Shown here one piece after another: positions 5,927 through 7,318 of a DNA stretch of 7,318 nucleotides. Position 1 is the first letter of the stretch, and the number at the start of each line of letters is the position of its first letter. Position numbers and translations under genes: made by a program. Source of the DNA: Deltaproteobacteria bacterium (GTDB lineage: Bacteria; Desulfobacterota; GWC2-55-46); contig JAUSLB010000071.1 in the NCBI GenBank assembly GCA_030646655.1, positions 1 through 7,318 of the forward strand. The letters run 5' to 3'. A model generated the notes under the pieces. That model made no database searches. It was not told the origin of the DNA and was given only the letters and a program-made list of their open reading frames with translations.

Positions 5927-5976
5927 AAAAAATAACCCCCCCGCCCCTTCCAAGAGGCCGGGGGGGTTAAAAAAAA
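5927..5976 (-). terminator. Strong intrinsic terminator of yqeY
   Basis: A 10-bp outer stem (TAACCCCCCC at 5933-5942 with GGGGGGGTTA at 5960-5969) carries a short inner stem. It is followed on the minus strand by six T (complement of A at 5927-5932). It starts directly after the yqeY stop codon at 5978. Eight T also precede the hairpin on that strand, which can lengthen the stem. Confidence 0.9.
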
Positions 5977-5977
5977 C

Positions 5978-6424
5978 TTACCCGCCGAGGACTTCCTTTA
6001 CTATGTCGTTTACGAGCTTGCCGTCAGCCTTGCCCTTGACCTGAGGCATGATCGCCTTCATGAGCTTGCCCATGTCCTTTTGCCCTGCCGCGCCGACGTC
6101 GGCTGCCGCCTTTTTTATTATGGCCCTCAGCTCGTCCGCCGAGAGCTGGGGCGGAAGATAGGCCTTTAATATCTCCATCTCCCTCTCCTCCTTCTCCGCG
6201 AGATCGAGCCTGTTCCCATTCCTGAACTGGTCGATGGAATCCTGCCTCTGGCGTATCAGGGTTGAGACGACCTGATGGACCTCTTCGTCGGCAAGCGGCC
6301 TCCTTAGATCGATCTCCTTGTACTTAACGGCGCTTAAGAGCATCCTTAAGGCGGAAAGCTTTTCCTTTTCCCCTGCCTTCAAAGAGGCCGAAACATCCTT
6401 TGAGATATCGTCCCGCAGGCTCAC
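5978..6424 (-). CDS. yqeY: GatB/YqeY domain-containing protein
   Basis: This small 148-residue cytosolic helical protein belongs to the YqeY family, which is related to the C-terminal tRNA-binding part of GatB, the amidotransferase subunit. The role of the stand-alone protein is not established. Conserved stretches seen are LRMLLSAVKYKEID (26-39), LIRQRQDSIDQF (56-67), EREMEILKAYLPPQLS (80-95) and DMGKLMKAIMPQVKGKADGK (117-136), spanning nearly the full length. The start is the GTG at 6424, with AAAGGAG (6432-6438) 7 bases upstream. An overlapping ATG two bases earlier is out of frame and meets TGA at once. The family often sits between rpsU and dnaG/rpoD. Here it is separated from mutS2-dnaG by the NIF3 gene and the repeat block. 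A strong terminator follows immediately. Confidence 0.95.
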   Translation of the reverse strand: MSLRDDISKDVSASLKAGEKEKLSALRMLLSAVKYKEIDLRRPLADEEVHQVVSTLIRQRQDSIDQFRNGNRLDLAEKEEREMEILKAYLPPQLSADELRAIIKKAAADVGAAGQKDMGKLMKAIMPQVKGKADGKLVNDIVKEVLGG

Positions 6425-6431
6425 ATGAATT

Positions 6432-6438
6432 CTCCTTT
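6432..6438 (-). promoter_or_regulatory. Ribosome binding site of yqeY
   Basis: AAAGGAG is one of the strongest ribosome sites in the window. It lies 7 bases before GTG (6424) and 5 bases before an overlapping ATG at 6426 that reads ATG-TGA. It fixes the yqeY start as GTG, since the ATG opens no frame. Confidence 0.75.
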
Positions 6439-6443
6439 AAAGA

Positions 6444-6503
6444 GGTTATCAGTTGGCGGTTATCGGTGAAAGACCGTTGTCCGTGACCATTGCCGGTGAA
6501 CCG
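6444..6503. repeat. Degenerate short tandem repeat in the mglA-yqeY gap
   Basis: Four imperfect units of about 13-18 bases follow one another on the plus strand. They begin GTTATCAGTTGGC, GTTATCGGTGAAAG, GTTGTCCGTGACC and ATTGCCGGTGAACC, with approximate consensus GTTRTCSGTGAMC. Together they fill half of the 126-base gap. Function is unknown: it could be a binding-site cluster or a decayed repeat. Confidence 0.5.
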
Positions 6504-6550
6504 AAAAAATATATTTAGCTGTAAGGGCGCTGATTTTAACGGGCCTTTTA

Positions 6551-7135
<585 letters not shown>

Positions 7136-7145
7136 CTCTTATAGA

Positions 7146-7263
7146 CGGCCCGGCCGCAGACTGGCTTATTCCAATAGGCCCGGCTTAGCCGGGCATTTCG
7201 GTTGAGGCTTAAATCACTTTAAAGGCTGTACGCTGAAGCTGAAATGGGCCGGGAGGTCCCGGC
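7146..7263. repeat. Three GC-rich palindromes in the mglB-mglA spacer
   Basis: Perfect palindromes occur at 7146-7156 (CGGCC-C-GGCCG), 7178-7194 (GCCCGGC-TTA-GCCGGGC) and 7248-7263 (GCCGGGA-GG-TCCCGGC). CATTTC at 7194-7199 can also pair with GAAATG at 7241-7246. Their CCGGGC/GCCCGG-type arms are mutually complementary, so different pairings compete. No T-tract follows any stem on the minus strand (the six T near 7272-7277 come before it), so these are not standard terminators. They may shape the mglA leader RNA. Confidence 0.6.
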
Positions 7264-7277
7264 GAGTCGACAAAAAA

Positions 7278-7318
7278 TTAATGGAAGAGCCTTTCGATAT
7301 CTTCGTCCGTTATCTCTT
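7278..7318 (-). CDS. mglB: C-terminal end of probable MglB (Roadblock/LC7 GAP of MglA), partial
   Basis: Only the last 12 codons are inside the window, reading EITDEDIERLFH and then TAA. The acidic EIxDxDIxxLF ending resembles the C-terminal tail of Myxococcus MglB as I remember it. The gene immediately precedes mglA on the same strand, the standard mglB-mglA order. MglB is a homodimeric Roadblock/LC7 protein that stimulates GTP hydrolysis by MglA, and its C-terminal helix has been implicated in MglA contact. The Roadblock domain itself lies outside the window, so the call rests on a short motif and on context. Confidence 0.65.
   Translation of the reverse strand, partial: EITDEDIERLFH

Noticed and set aside
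6521..6550. Intrinsic terminator directly after mglA
   Set aside because: AAGGGC...GGGCCTT-type complementarity is only about 4 bp with mismatches. The T-run further on is not adjacent to a convincing stem.
7178..7277. Intrinsic terminator between mglB and mglA
   Set aside because: Stems are good, but the T-tract (minus strand, complement of 7272-7277) comes before rather than after the hairpins.

Overview
All coding capacity in this window lies on the minus strand, and transcription runs from high to low coordinates. In that order the genes are: the 3' end of mglB (window edge), mglA (Ras-like polarity GTPase), yqeY (GatB/YqeY family), a NIF3-superfamily gene, mutS2 and dnaG. yqeY, mutS2 and dnaG belong to the neighbourhood of the bacterial macromolecular-synthesis operon. 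rpoD probably lies just beyond the left edge, but that is inference. The MglA protein is very close to the Myxococcus MglA type. Together with the gene order, this suggests a Desulfobacterota/Myxococcota ('deltaproteobacterial') or Nitrospirota-like organism. The exact phylum cannot be settled from this window.

Layout. 7278-7318: C-terminal 12 codons of a probable mglB. 7136-7277: GC-rich palindromic leader before mglA. 6551-7135: mglA. 6425-6550: gap with a degenerate short repeat. 5978-6424: yqeY, closed by a strong intrinsic terminator directly after its stop. 4919-5869: NIF3-family gene, with its own -10 box (TATAAT) in the preceding gap. 4226-4918: a gene-free block of about 690 bases packed with repeats. 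It holds a 96-base direct repeat in two copies, a bidirectional terminator, a GC-rich domain bounded by a perfect 10-base inverted repeat, a second terminator-like hairpin, and a 160-base multi-hairpin MITE-like element. 1895-4225: mutS2, starting at a GTG. 82-1830: dnaG, with a probable own promoter in the 64-base gap after mutS2. 1-86: a second, partial copy of the MITE-like element, whose terminal arm contains the dnaG stop codon.

Working together. The terminator and promoter positions suggest at least three transcription units: mglB-mglA-yqeY (possibly subdivided), nif3 alone, and mutS2-dnaG, with an extra promoter for dnaG. The proteins cover cell polarity (MglA/MglB), a tRNA-amidotransferase-related protein of unsettled role (YqeY), a putative metal-binding NIF3 protein, a ribosome/recombination-associated ATPase-nuclease (MutS2) and replication primase (DnaG).

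The coding genes look intact and ordinary. What stands out is the repeat-rich spacer between nif3 and mutS2, and the related element at the end of dnaG. The two element copies keep a long terminal stem through paired base changes, and the two direct-repeat copies differ as if a terminator hairpin had been inverted in place. No CRISPR array, tRNA, rRNA or autonomous transposase was seen.
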